Assembly (NCBI GenBank): GCA_036497785.1
Contig: DASXIW010000085.1
Location: 1-6,101 of the forward strand
Reading direction: 5' to 3'
DNA: 6,101 nucleotides
Source: DASXIW01 sp036497785
Lineage (GTDB): Bacteria; Pseudomonadota; Alphaproteobacteria; Acetobacterales; Acetobacteraceae
Shown: piece after piece, positions 1 to 5,522 of the stretch
Position numbering within the stretch: the stretch's first letter is position 1
Layout: each line of letters begins with the position of its first letter
Made by a program: the position numbers and the translations under genes
Notes under the pieces: generated by a model
Told to the model about the DNA's origin: nothing
What the model saw: only the letters and a program-made list of their open reading frames with translations
The model's database searches: none

Positions 1-445
1 CCGACGCCCCGGCCTTGCCCACCGTCACTGTGGCCGTCACCTGCGGGGCCTTGGCGAAATTCAGTGTCACCGGAAAGGTATCTCCGGGCTTCAGTTGCTG
101 TTTCAGCCCCATCAGCATGATGTGATACCCGCCCGGCTTCAGTTCGACCGGCTTGCCCGGTGGCAGGTCGAGCGCCGGCACCGCGTCCATCTTCATCACG
201 CCGTTGTCGTTGACGCTTTGATGCAGCTGCGCCATCGCGGCGACGGGTGTCGTGACGCCGACCAGGCGATCGGGCGCCCCCTTATCCGTCAACGTCAGAA
301 AGATGCCGCCGGATTGGGCATTCCGCGTGGTGGCGCGGGCCCATGCGTTCTGCACGGCGACGCTGGAGGGCGAGGGCGCGGCAGAATTCTGGGCCATGGC
401 GGGCGAGACGGCCAAAAGGCTCGCAACGAGGATCATCTGTTTCAT
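1..445 (-). CDS. pcuC: PCu(A)C periplasmic copper chaperone (3' end outside window)
   Basis: The family binds Cu(I) in the periplasm and hands it to cuproenzymes, notably the CuA/CuB centres of cytochrome oxidase. The 148 residues in the window begin with a signal peptide (MKQMILVASLLAVSPAMA, cleavage before QN). The full family copper motif H-X10-M-X21-H-X-M is present as H75, M86, H108 and M110 with exact spacing. N-terminal family features such as the NAWAR segment (around residues 33-37) and the GGIFLTL strand are also present. The reading frame stays open to position 1, so the last few residues and the stop lie outside. I chose the ATG at 445 because AAGGA (457-461) sits 11 nt upstream and the signal peptide starts cleanly there; the ATG at 454 is only 2 nt from that site. 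The gene follows the copD stop by about 34 nt (25 nt from the 454 start) and is the last visible gene of the copper cluster. Confidence 0.93.
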   Translation of the reverse strand, partial: MKQMILVASLLAVSPAMAQNSAAPSPSSVAVQNAWARATTRNAQSGGIFLTLTDKGAPDRLVGVTTPVAAMAQLHQSVNDNGVMKMDAVPALDLPPGKPVELKPGGYHIMLMGLKQQLKPGDTFPVTLNFAKAPQVTATVTVGKAGAS

Positions 446-479
446 CCCGGTCATTTTCCTTGCCTGTTTGACGTCTGTT

Positions 480-1532
480 TCAATGGTGATGTGCGGCAGC
501 GGGCGCGGCCAAAGGCTGGGGGGCGAAGCGCCGCACGGCTTCGGCGAGGGTGGCAGGCGTGAGCGCCGGGTCGTCCGGCCGGCGCAATTCGCGCAGCCAG
601 CCATTGGCGTCGATCAGAAACGACGTGCCGGCCAGCGCGTCGGGTGTGACCCCCGCGATGATGGCATAGGCTGCGCGAACCTCCGGCGCCGCGGCAACGC
701 AGGCATCCGGCTTGGGCGCCCCGGGATCGAGGAAGATGGTCGGCACATCCGGGCTTGAAACAGCCGGTCCGACCACGATCCGCACCACCTTGCCCCGCAG
801 ATCCGATAGCTGAACCACCTGGCCGCCACCGCAATCCGCCGCCAATGCCGGTGCCTGCACCGGGTCTGGCCAGGAAGCGGCGCTGCCCAGCGCCACGCCG
901 GCATTATGGGCGCGGATGTCATCGATCACGGCCCAGCGCTGGCCCTCGTCCAATGTGGCTGCGAAGCCGGGCATGGCTAGGCCGCCGCGTGGCGAGTCAA
1001 TGCCATGCGTCAGCCACCAGAAAAGCTCGCCATCCGAATGCTCCCACAGATGCGGGGCGGTCAGATCGGCTGGCGGAATGTCCAGGCGCTTGGCGAGCGG
1101 CCCGTCGCCGCGCCCGTCGGCGCCATGGCAACTTGCACAGTTCTGCGCGAACAGCCTTGCGCCGTCGGCGATGCCAACCGCATCGAAGCCGGTGGGCGAG
1201 GTGTAGAAGCTGGTCGGATATGCGGGCACCAGCAACAGGCGGGCATGCGGCAGGGCGATGCCGCCCATGCCCAGTCCCAGCACGATGGCCGGCCAGCGCA
1301 CCCGCCGCCAAAAAAGGCCGACGAAAGCAAGAGCGACTCCCACGCCGAACAGCACCAGCCCTTGCGTCACGTCCCACGCCAGATCGGGGTCCTGGAATGC
1401 CTCCAGGCTCAGCTGCACCGGGAAGGGCCAGATCGGCTCCTCGTGCATACCGGGCGGCAGTGAGGCGAGGTTGGAGGCCGCCAGCATGACCATCGCCCCG
1501 AGCACGACCTCGGCCAGAACAGACACCCGCAT
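480..1532 (-). CDS. C-terminal part of CopD fusion: membrane segments, cytochrome c domain, degenerate thioredoxin-like domain
   Basis: This frame holds the second part of the copD gene, separated from the first by an apparent one-base deletion. Numbering from the ATG at 1532, residues 1-22 are a membrane helix that ends in SLPPG, which fits the last CopD-type helices. Residues 58-76 and 80-103 are two more helices. A linker (AYPTSFYTSPTGF) leads to a class I cytochrome c domain with CASCH haem attachment (C132, C135, H136) and a likely axial Met ligand M187 in LAMPGF. Residues 228-337 resemble a thioredoxin/SCO-like fold (QLSDLRGKVVRIVV, then SFLIDANGWLRELRR), but the usual CxxC is missing; only C234 and C278 are left. 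The protein ends in HHH, a possible metal-binding tail. The ATG at 1532 is only the first in-frame Met; the frame is open back to a stop at 1782-1784. The haem and redox domains are expected in the periplasm. Restoring the frame gives a protein of 603 aa with the upstream part. Confidence 0.85.
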   Translation of the reverse strand: MRVSVLAEVVLGAMVMLAASNLASLPPGMHEEPIWPFPVQLSLEAFQDPDLAWDVTQGLVLFGVGVALAFVGLFWRRVRWPAIVLGLGMGGIALPHARLLLVPAYPTSFYTSPTGFDAVGIADGARLFAQNCASCHGADGRGDGPLAKRLDIPPADLTAPHLWEHSDGELFWWLTHGIDSPRGGLAMPGFAATLDEGQRWAVIDDIRAHNAGVALGSAASWPDPVQAPALAADCGGGQVVQLSDLRGKVVRIVVGPAVSSPDVPTIFLDPGAPKPDACVAAAPEVRAAYAIIAGVTPDALAGTSFLIDANGWLRELRRPDDPALTPATLAEAVRRFAPQPLAAPAAAHHH

Positions 1533-2290
1533 CCGCTCGCCGCGATGCGCGACTGTTCCAGCGCCGGCGTCAGGACCAGCCGGTTCGCGGAGGCCAGCAG
1601 CAGCAGCAGCAGAAACAGCGCGATCTTGATCAGGGCCGTATGGCCGTAGGCCGTGCCGATCAGCCCTGCAAAGCCGCCGAACAGCGCGGCCCCCTGCTCG
1701 AATGCTGTCGCCGCGATGGCGAAGACGGCGACGATGCCGACCAGCGAGAAATTCCGTGCCACCGTGGCGTGGGCCGTTTGGTTAAGCGGCGTCCGCAAGG
1801 CGAGCCAAAGCGGCAACAGACCGCCCAGCCACGCCGAAGCCGCCAGCAGATGCACCCCGAGCGATGCCTCCAGCACCGGGTTGCCGGAGGCCGCGGCATG
1901 GCCCAACGCTGCCTGGAGAATGACAGCGACAGCGGCGAGCAGAGCGGCCGGGACGGTCAGCAATGGCCTTTCGCTGCGCCAGGCCAGCGCCGCGACCACC
2001 ACCAACAACACCAGACGCAGCATCAGCACATTGCCGAAGCGGGTATCCCGGATCACGGTGCCGATCGCCGCCAGTGTATCGGGAATGGTGTCCGCCCCGG
2101 ACAGGGCCGCCGATTGCAGCACCAGCCACACCAATCCGCCAAGGATGGCCAGCACCGCGCTCGGCCGCAGCACGCGCGCCAGAGGATATGGGGCCACGAG
2201 CAGCCGGAAGCTCAGGGCACCTGCCAGCGACAGCATCGCCGTCATATGCACCGCCCGCAGCGTCGCCAGCGCGGTTGCGAAGAGATCCAC
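1409..2290 (-). CDS. copD: CopD copper-resistance membrane protein, N-terminal part (frameshifted)
   Basis: CopD-family proteins are polytopic inner-membrane proteins that work with CopC in copper uptake or tolerance. Translation from a GTG at 2290 gives about 250 meaningful residues with several membrane helices. Family features include HLLAASAWLGGLLPLWL (residues 147-163) and the stretch TALIKIALFL to ASANRLVLTPAL (residues 218-244). After about residue 250 (ALEQSRIAAS) this frame turns into a Cys/Arg/Ser/Pro-rich tail with no membrane character that stops at 1409. The natural continuation (RMRVSVLAEVVLG) lies in the -1 frame, so the last 120 or so bases are a shadow of the real product. 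One added base near 1535-1545 would join both parts into a 603-aa protein. The GTG start is 6 nt after the copC stop, with no clear Shine-Dalgarno site, which suggests translational coupling. The helix around residues 226-232 is encoded by a (CTG)n leucine run. Confidence 0.87.
   Translation of the reverse strand: MDLFATALATLRAVHMTAMLSLAGALSFRLLVAPYPLARVLRPSAVLAILGGLVWLVLQSAALSGADTIPDTLAAIGTVIRDTRFGNVLMLRLVLLVVVAALAWRSERPLLTVPAALLAAVAVILQAALGHAAASGNPVLEASLGVHLLAASAWLGGLLPLWLALRTPLNQTAHATVARNFSLVGIVAVFAIAATAFEQGAALFGGFAGLIGTAYGHTALIKIALFLLLLLLASANRLVLTPALEQSRIAASGCGCLFWPRSCSGRWSCWRPPTSPHCRPVCTRSRSGPSRCS
1533..1545 (-). other. Apparent one-base deletion (frameshift) inside copD
   Basis: The CopD frame reads ALEQSRIAAS up to here, while the expected continuation RMRVSVLAEVVLG lies in the -1 frame. 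An extra G in the GCGGCGAGC stretch would give an uninterrupted reading (AAERMRVSVLAE). No slippery heptamer is visible, so programmed frameshifting is unlikely. A sequencing error and a real mutation cannot be told apart here. Confidence 0.75.
1595..1612. repeat. (CAG)6 trinucleotide run within copD
   Basis: Six perfect CAG units on the plus strand, read as leucine codons (CTG) in a CopD membrane helix on the minus strand. Length changes would be in frame and would add or remove leucines. Confidence 0.8.
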
Positions 2291-2296
2291 CGGACT

Positions 2297-2680
2297 CTAG
2301 GGCGCGACGGTGAAGGTGAAGCGGCCTTCGGTTTTGTGCGTATCGACCGAAGTCGCGTGCCAGATCACGGTGTATACGCCAGCCACGAGCTTGGGCAGGC
2401 CGATCAGCATCTGCCTGCCGTTGCCGGGGGCCAGATGCATGTCGCCGGCATTGACGCGCTTACCGGACGCGTCCCGCACCTCAAGCTGGGAGAATTTCGG
2501 TTCCAGCGCCTCGGTGAAGTTACAGGTCAGGTCAGCCGGCGCGGCGGTAACGGTGCTGCCGGCGGCGGGATCGGCGCTTTGCAGATGGGCATGGGCGAAA
2601 GCCCGGGAGATCACAGCCGGCGACAGGCTGGCGGCCAGCACGCCGGCCACGAGGCCAAGGCGAACGGAAAGACGACTCAT
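2297..2680 (-). CDS. copC: CopC periplasmic copper-binding protein
   Basis: CopC is a small periplasmic beta-barrel protein that binds Cu(II) and is thought to pass it to CopD. Starting at the ATG at 2680 it has 127 aa. A signal peptide (residues 1-29, ending in AFA) would leave a mature protein beginning HAHLQSADPAAGS, the classic CopC N-terminus in which His1 coordinates copper. The other Cu(II) ligands are visible as the D-x-H motif D113 and H115 in SVDTHKTEG near the C-terminus. The barrel core (LTCNFTEALEPKFSQLEV, GVYTVIWHATS) matches the family, and the mature length of 98 aa is normal. The Met-rich Cu(I) loop of some CopC proteins is absent, so this looks like a Cu(II)-only form. I prefer the ATG at 2680 to a GTG at 2707, because GGAA lies 7 nt upstream and the signal peptide is then of normal length. 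The stop is 6 nt before copD. Confidence 0.94.
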   Translation of the reverse strand: MSRLSVRLGLVAGVLAASLSPAVISRAFAHAHLQSADPAAGSTVTAAPADLTCNFTEALEPKFSQLEVRDASGKRVNAGDMHLAPGNGRQMLIGLPKLVAGVYTVIWHATSVDTHKTEGRFTFTVAP

Positions 2681-2703
2681 GATGCTGTTCCACGACTGAC
2701 GAC

Positions 2704-2721
2704 GCACCGCGACAGCGGTGC
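2704..2721. other. Perfect GC-rich stem-loop between the DUF2946-like gene and copC
   Basis: GCACCGC (2704-2710) and GCGGTGC (2715-2721) form a perfect 7-bp stem around a 4-nt loop. It sits 23 nt before the copC ATG. No U-run follows on the minus strand, so it is not a normal intrinsic terminator for the operon. In the transcript it could block or stabilise a processing point, or affect copC translation; that role is inference. Confidence 0.55.
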
Positions 2722-2749
2722 AAAACAGGACTCTGCGGTATTCGTGACG

Positions 2750-3130
2750 TCAGAAGATCGTGGGTGGAGCGCGTGAAGCGTAGGCGAGGCGCAGCATACC
2801 GCGCGGCGCCGGTACGGTGGGCTGGGGCCACCGGAACAGGCTGACCCGAACTTCCCGCAGGATCGGCGTCTGCTCCGGCACCAGGAAGGCGACCATGCCG
2901 GACTGGCATAACGGACAATGCTGATGGTCGTGGCTGGTCGCCGGCTGCGGTGCATCCCCGTCATCATCCGGCACACCATGGCAAATGCCGCCCAGTGCCC
3001 AGAGCGGATCGACCGGTTCAGCGAAGGCGCCAGCCGGCAGCAGCACGAGTTGCAGCAGCAGTAGCCCGACCACCATAGCGATGGCCACGGCCAGACGCGC
3101 CACGTGCTTTGCGGGTGTCCGGTCTTGCAT
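2750..3130 (-). CDS. DUF2946-like exported protein with His/Cys metal-ligand cluster
   Basis: A 126-aa protein with an N-terminal signal sequence or anchor (about residues 10-37, hydrophobic core AMVVGLLLLQLVLLPAGAFA, possible cleavage after AFA). The exported part contains ICHG (C50, H51) and then the dense cluster HDHQHCPLC (H67, H69, H71, C72, C75), typical of DUF2946-type proteins often found beside copper genes and TonB-dependent receptors. The ligand set strongly suggests metal binding in the periplasm, but the biochemical role of the family is not established. The ATG at 3130 is directly preceded by an in-frame GTG at 3133; neither has a good Shine-Dalgarno site. As the first gene of the copper cluster, 69 nt before copC, it may act as an accessory copper-binding or sensing factor (inference). 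Confidence 0.75.
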   Translation of the reverse strand: MQDRTPAKHVARLAVAIAMVVGLLLLQLVLLPAGAFAEPVDPLWALGGICHGVPDDDGDAPQPATSHDHQHCPLCQSGMVAFLVPEQTPILREVRVSLFRWPQPTVPAPRGMLRLAYASRAPPTIF

Positions 3131-3137
3131 CACGACA

Positions 3138-3166
3138 ATTCTACCCGCCTGGAAGGTGCCAAGCCA
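3138..3166 (-). promoter_or_regulatory. Candidate promoter of the copper operon, possibly leaderless
   Basis: On the minus strand TAGAAT (3143-3138) is a good -10 match, with a weak -35 (TGGCTT, 3166-3161) 17 nt upstream. The -10 ends only 7 nt before the ATG at 3130, so transcription would start at or next to the start codon. The spacer contains an imperfect dyad (ACCTTCC-A-GGCGGGT, 3157-3143) that could be an operator for a copper-responsive regulator. This is a visual match only. Confidence 0.25.
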
Positions 3167-3741
3167 GGATCGTATCAGCCCGGCATATGTCAGGGCGTTG
3201 CATGGTCGCGCACATGCACGACAGCCACGCCATCGGCATAGATACGGAGCCAGCCCGGCAGCACATCGAGCAAAGCGACGGCGGGGTTGGACGGGGCCAG
3301 GATGCTCCAGCCGATGTGGTACCGGTCGACCAGCTCGTCCAGCGCCGCCCTGTCCGGATGGGTCGCGCGCCGATAAAGCCCCAGAAAGGCATCGCCGTAC
3401 ATGTCGGCACGCCCGTCAATCAGTGGCGGAATGCCGCGATAGATCAGATAGCCGCCGAACGCGTGGTCGTTCAATACCGGCTGGGCGAGGATGCCGGCCG
3501 GAACATGGGCGAGGGCGGTGATGGGTGCGGTCGGCCGATCGGTCAGTGTGATGGGCCAGACAACGCGGGCCGCGCCAAAAGCAATTCCGACGATGGCGAT
3601 CATGATCCAGGCAAGCGGACGGTCTCCCGCCGGCCTGGACGGCAGCGCGTGGACAGCATCGGCATTGTCTGCGTCGGCCCGCAACGCCTCGCCCAGCGGC
3701 TGGGCGATCAACAGGGCGCCGACGATACCCAGCAGTATCTG

Positions 3742-3747
3742 ATGCGA
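3742..3747 (-). other. Second frameshift in the membrane protein gene
   Basis: The middle frame reads FGLTYLALQHAR and then becomes a nonsense tail that stops at 3708. The family-like continuation HQILLGIVGALLIAQPLG is in the -1 frame. One extra C (CGC CAT instead of CGCAT) gives LALQHARHQILLGIVG. Confidence 0.75.
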
Positions 3748-4332
3748 GCATGCTGCAAGGCCAGATAGGTCAGCCCGAACGGCAGCAGCAGGCGAATCAC
3801 CGGCAGGCGGATACCGCGTGCCACCACGACGAACAGCAGCGCCGCCGCCGCAAACTCCATGGGCGGCGCAGTTCGGAAACTGGTCGGCGCCCATTCGCCG
3901 ATCCCGGACAGCATGCTCATATGCATGAGCTGGAGCGGAAACAGCAGCCCCTCCACCCCGTGCGGCGTGGGCAGCGCCGCGGCGAGCAGAAACGCGGTCC
4001 AGCGCGCGGCCACCTTCATGCGTCCCGTCCGTTCCGCCAACACCGCTTCCAACGCCAGCGGGCCCGCGAGGGCGAGGCCAAACGGGAAGCTGCCATGCAG
4101 ATTGGCCCAGACGGTCATCACCGGCAGCAGCCACCAGCTGGGTGCCTCGCCTTTCGCACAGGCAATCAGCAGACCGGCCGTCCAGAGTTCCACGGCCGGC
4201 AAGGCCAGCATATGCGGCCGGGCGAGCATACTCGGCGCGACGCAAGCGAGCCCCAGCACCAATGTCAGCAGTGTTGCCGGCAAGGTCAGCCAGCGCCGCA
4301 GATGCGCCGCCAGCAGCCCGGCCGTCAGCGCG

Positions 4333-4336
4333 CCCC
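4333..4336 (-). other. First frameshift in the membrane protein gene, at a GGGG run
   Basis: The first frame reads GWSGLVMLFGAGAR and stops at 4325; the continuation GALTAGLLAAHLRRW is in the -1 frame. A fifth G in the GGGG run (minus strand) gives LFGAGGALTAGLLAAH. Homopolymer length errors are a common cause of such shifts in assemblies. Confidence 0.75.
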
Positions 4337-4648
4337 AGCGCCGAACAGCATCACCAGCCCGCTCCACCCCGCCAGCCGGAAGGCCAGCGCGCTCAGCAAT
4401 TCAGCCAGCCATTCATGGGCGACCCAGGATGCGCCGGCAAAGCTGTAGGAGAACGGATCGGTGCTGGGAACCGCGCCATGCGCCAGCATCCACTGGCCGG
4501 CCGCCAGATGGGAATAGGTGTCGCCGTCATTCAGCACGGCGGGCATGAAGATGAAGAGGGCAAAGGTGACGATCGCCGCCACCCGGGCAAACGCAAAATT
4601 TGGGTTCGCGACAAAGGCACGGGGCGTGGGCGCGGCCACGCCGTGCAT

Positions 4649-4804
4649 CAAGGCCGTATCCGATGCCAGCCCAGCCCGCTGGCCAGATTTTGATCAGCCG
4701 TACCCGACACGCTGGCACCCCCGCCACTTTCGGGAAGACAATGTATCGGCCCGGCAGGCGACAGAAGTCTCGATTTGCGAATGAATTATGATTGCGAACC
4801 GGGT
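4649..4804. other. Intergenic region between the membrane protein gene and tRNA-Ala
   Basis: About 156 bp without a gene. It holds a 6-bp inverted repeat (GCCAGC 4665-4670, GCTGGC 4678-4683, 7-nt loop) just upstream of the membrane gene start, and a direct repeat TTGCGAA (4775-4781 and 4792-4798) in a locally AT-rich patch behind the tRNA. I see no convincing terminator for the tRNA or promoter for the membrane protein gene. Confidence 0.4.
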
Positions 4805-4880
4805 TGGTGGAGCCAAGCGGGATCGAACCGCTGACCTCCTGAATGCCATTCAGGCGCTCTCCCAGCTGAGCTATGGCCCC
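4805..4880 (-). tRNA. tRNA-Ala (anticodon GGC), CCA encoded
   Basis: The minus strand gives a full 76-nt cloverleaf. The acceptor stem is GGGGCCA (4880-4874) with TGGCTCC (4815-4809). The D arm starts GCTCAGCTGGGAGAGC. The anticodon stem CCTGA/TCAGG encloses loop ATGGCAT with anticodon GGC at 4847-4845. The T arm contains GGTTCGATCC, and discriminator A (4808) is followed by encoded CCA (4807-4805). GGC reads alanine codons GCC and GCU, and GCC is very frequent in this GC-rich DNA. Confidence 0.97.
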
Positions 4881-4895
4881 ACAACCGGTGCGTCA

Positions 4896-4916
4896 TCCTT
4901 GTCTGGGGAACAAGGA
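4896..4916. other. Stem-loop in the tRNA-Ala 5' leader
   Basis: TCCTTGT (4896-4902) and ACAAGGA (4910-4916) form a perfect 7-bp stem with a 7-nt loop. It lies between the candidate tRNA promoter and the mature 5' end (4880), so it would fold in the pre-tRNA leader. No U-tract follows on either strand. Confidence 0.45.
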
Positions 4917-4922
4917 GCGTGG

Positions 4923-4952
4923 CGTATAGCGCCGCAGCGTCGACATGATCAA
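4923..4952 (-). promoter_or_regulatory. Candidate sigma-70-type promoter for tRNA-Ala
   Basis: On the minus strand TTGATC (4952-4947) and TATACG (4928-4923) are 18 nt apart, a fair match to housekeeping -35 and -10 boxes. The predicted start would leave a leader of about 35 nt before the tRNA. On the plus strand TATAGC (4925-4930) overlaps the same spot and could serve the divergent gene at 4974, with a poorer -35 (TTGTCT, 4900-4905, 19-nt spacer). Confidence 0.35.
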
Positions 4953-4973
4953 GGGCCGGTACACAGGAAAGAC

Positions 4974-5522
4974 ATGACGCCCCACGCATGGCATCCATTC
5001 GATGAGGCCGAGGCGGCCGGCACCATGGCCGCGTTCGCCGAGTGGCTTCGCGCCACGGGCCGGCTGAAAGCCGCGGATCCCGCGCTGGTCGCTGGCTGGC
5101 CGGCCCGTGATAATGGGGCCTTCTCCGCCGCCATCGCCGCCTTCTGCGGCCTCGATCCCACCCGCACGCCCAGGCAGAACCTGCTTCAGCCGACGGGCGG
5201 ACGGGAAGCGCTGGTCCTGCACCGCGCCGGACGGCACGCATGGTCGCGCGACCAGTTGCGTTGCGACCGACCGGCGCTGCCGGCCGACATCGCCGCCACG
5301 CTCGATGCCCTCGACTGGCAAGGGCTGGTCGATATCGTCAGCCACCATATGCTCGTGGCCGGCACGCGGCCGGATGACCGTCTGTTATGGGCCGGCGATC
5401 CCACCGATCCGCTGCCCTATGGCGCATTATTGCCAGGCGCCACGATTATCCTGGCGCGCGACGCCTCCGCCGAACTGGCCGCCGCCGAAAGCGCCCGGCT
5501 GCTCAGGCCGCCGCCAGGGTAG
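4974..5522 (+). CDS. Small protein resembling an acyl/acetoacetyl-CoA synthetase fragment
   Basis: A 182-aa soluble protein that starts at an ATG with AGGAA (4965-4969) 4 nt upstream. Residues 18-60 (MAAFAEWLRATGRL, then DNGAFSAAIAAFCGLD) resemble the N-terminal cap region of acetyl/acetoacetyl-CoA synthetases. Residues 78-96 (EALVLHRAGRHAWSRDQL) look like the next strand-helix unit. Residues 129-162 (AGTRPDDRLLWAGDP, then YGALLPGATIILARD) look like the GDR-x-x-W and GATI(I/V)L segments of the same superfamily. The ATP-binding SGTTGxPK loop, the adenylation core and the C-terminal lid are all missing; full enzymes have roughly 500-660 aa. It therefore cannot be a working ligase and may be a remnant or a repurposed small protein. 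The neighbouring CoA-transferase would use acetoacetate, which makes the resemblance suggestive. The resemblance is by eye; it could also be an unrelated hypothetical protein. It overlaps the convergent CoA-transferase gene by 20 bp. Confidence 0.7.
   Translation: MTPHAWHPFDEAEAAGTMAAFAEWLRATGRLKAADPALVAGWPARDNGAFSAAIAAFCGLDPTRTPRQNLLQPTGGREALVLHRAGRHAWSRDQLRCDRPALPADIAATLDALDWQGLVDIVSHHMLVAGTRPDDRLLWAGDPTDPLPYGALLPGATIILARDASAELAAAESARLLRPPPG

Larger units (their letters stand above)
3190..4648 (-). pseudogene. GT-C-like polytopic membrane protein gene broken by two frameshifts
   Basis: Three frames read in order make one protein. The N-terminal part runs from ATG 4648 to a stop at 4325. 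The middle part continues in the -1 frame (about 4335 to a stop at 3708). The C-terminal part shifts -1 again (about 3745 to the stop at 3190). Adding one base at each junction gives 487 codons exactly (486 aa). The N-terminus has a membrane helix and then NDGDTYSHLAAG (N40, D41, D43) and HGAVPSTDPFSY, an acidic first periplasmic loop like that of GT-C glycosyltransferases and related integral membrane proteins. The middle is a series of helices with conserved-looking segments (LARPHMLALP, WANLHGSFPFG). The C-terminal soluble part has LNDHAFGGYLIYRGIPPLIDGRADMYGD in two adjoining pieces. I cannot name the gene; a sugar-lipid glycosyltransferase-like role is possible but the catalytic assignment is inference. 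No clear Shine-Dalgarno site precedes ATG 4648 or the in-frame TTG at 4651. If the shifts are sequencing errors the gene is intact. Confidence 0.75.

Noticed and set aside
755..1489. Plus-strand open frame (244 aa), Arg/Pro-rich
   Set aside because: It lies opposite the cytochrome c coding region and has the composition of a GC-rich shadow frame.
1409..1545. Programmed -1 ribosomal frameshift making the CopD fusion
   Set aside because: No slippery heptamer or homopolymer is present at the junction, and similar one-base losses occur in the neighbouring gene, so mutation or error is simpler.
1640..2776. Long plus-strand open frame (378 aa) antisense to copD, copC and the end of the DUF2946-like gene
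   Set aside because: Its product is a low-complexity Gln/Arg/His-rich string without family features. It is the antisense shadow of GC-rich genes that have clear homology.
3750..4448. Plus-strand open frame (232 aa), Gln/Arg-rich
   Set aside because: It is antisense to the membrane protein gene and spans both its middle and N-terminal frames; no recognisable domain.
4665..4683. Inverted repeat followed on the plus strand by a T-rich stretch, as a possible terminator
   Set aside because: There is no plus-strand gene upstream that it could terminate, the stem is only 6 bp, and the T-run is short and not directly adjacent.
4775..4798. Direct repeat TTGCGAA twice, 10 nt apart, behind the tRNA
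   Set aside because: Seven bases twice is too little to support an attachment site or operator; it may be chance in a short AT-rich patch.
4805..4880. tRNA-Ala as an integration site of a genomic island
   Set aside because: No integrase, no second copy of the tRNA 3' end and no mobile genes are visible in the window.
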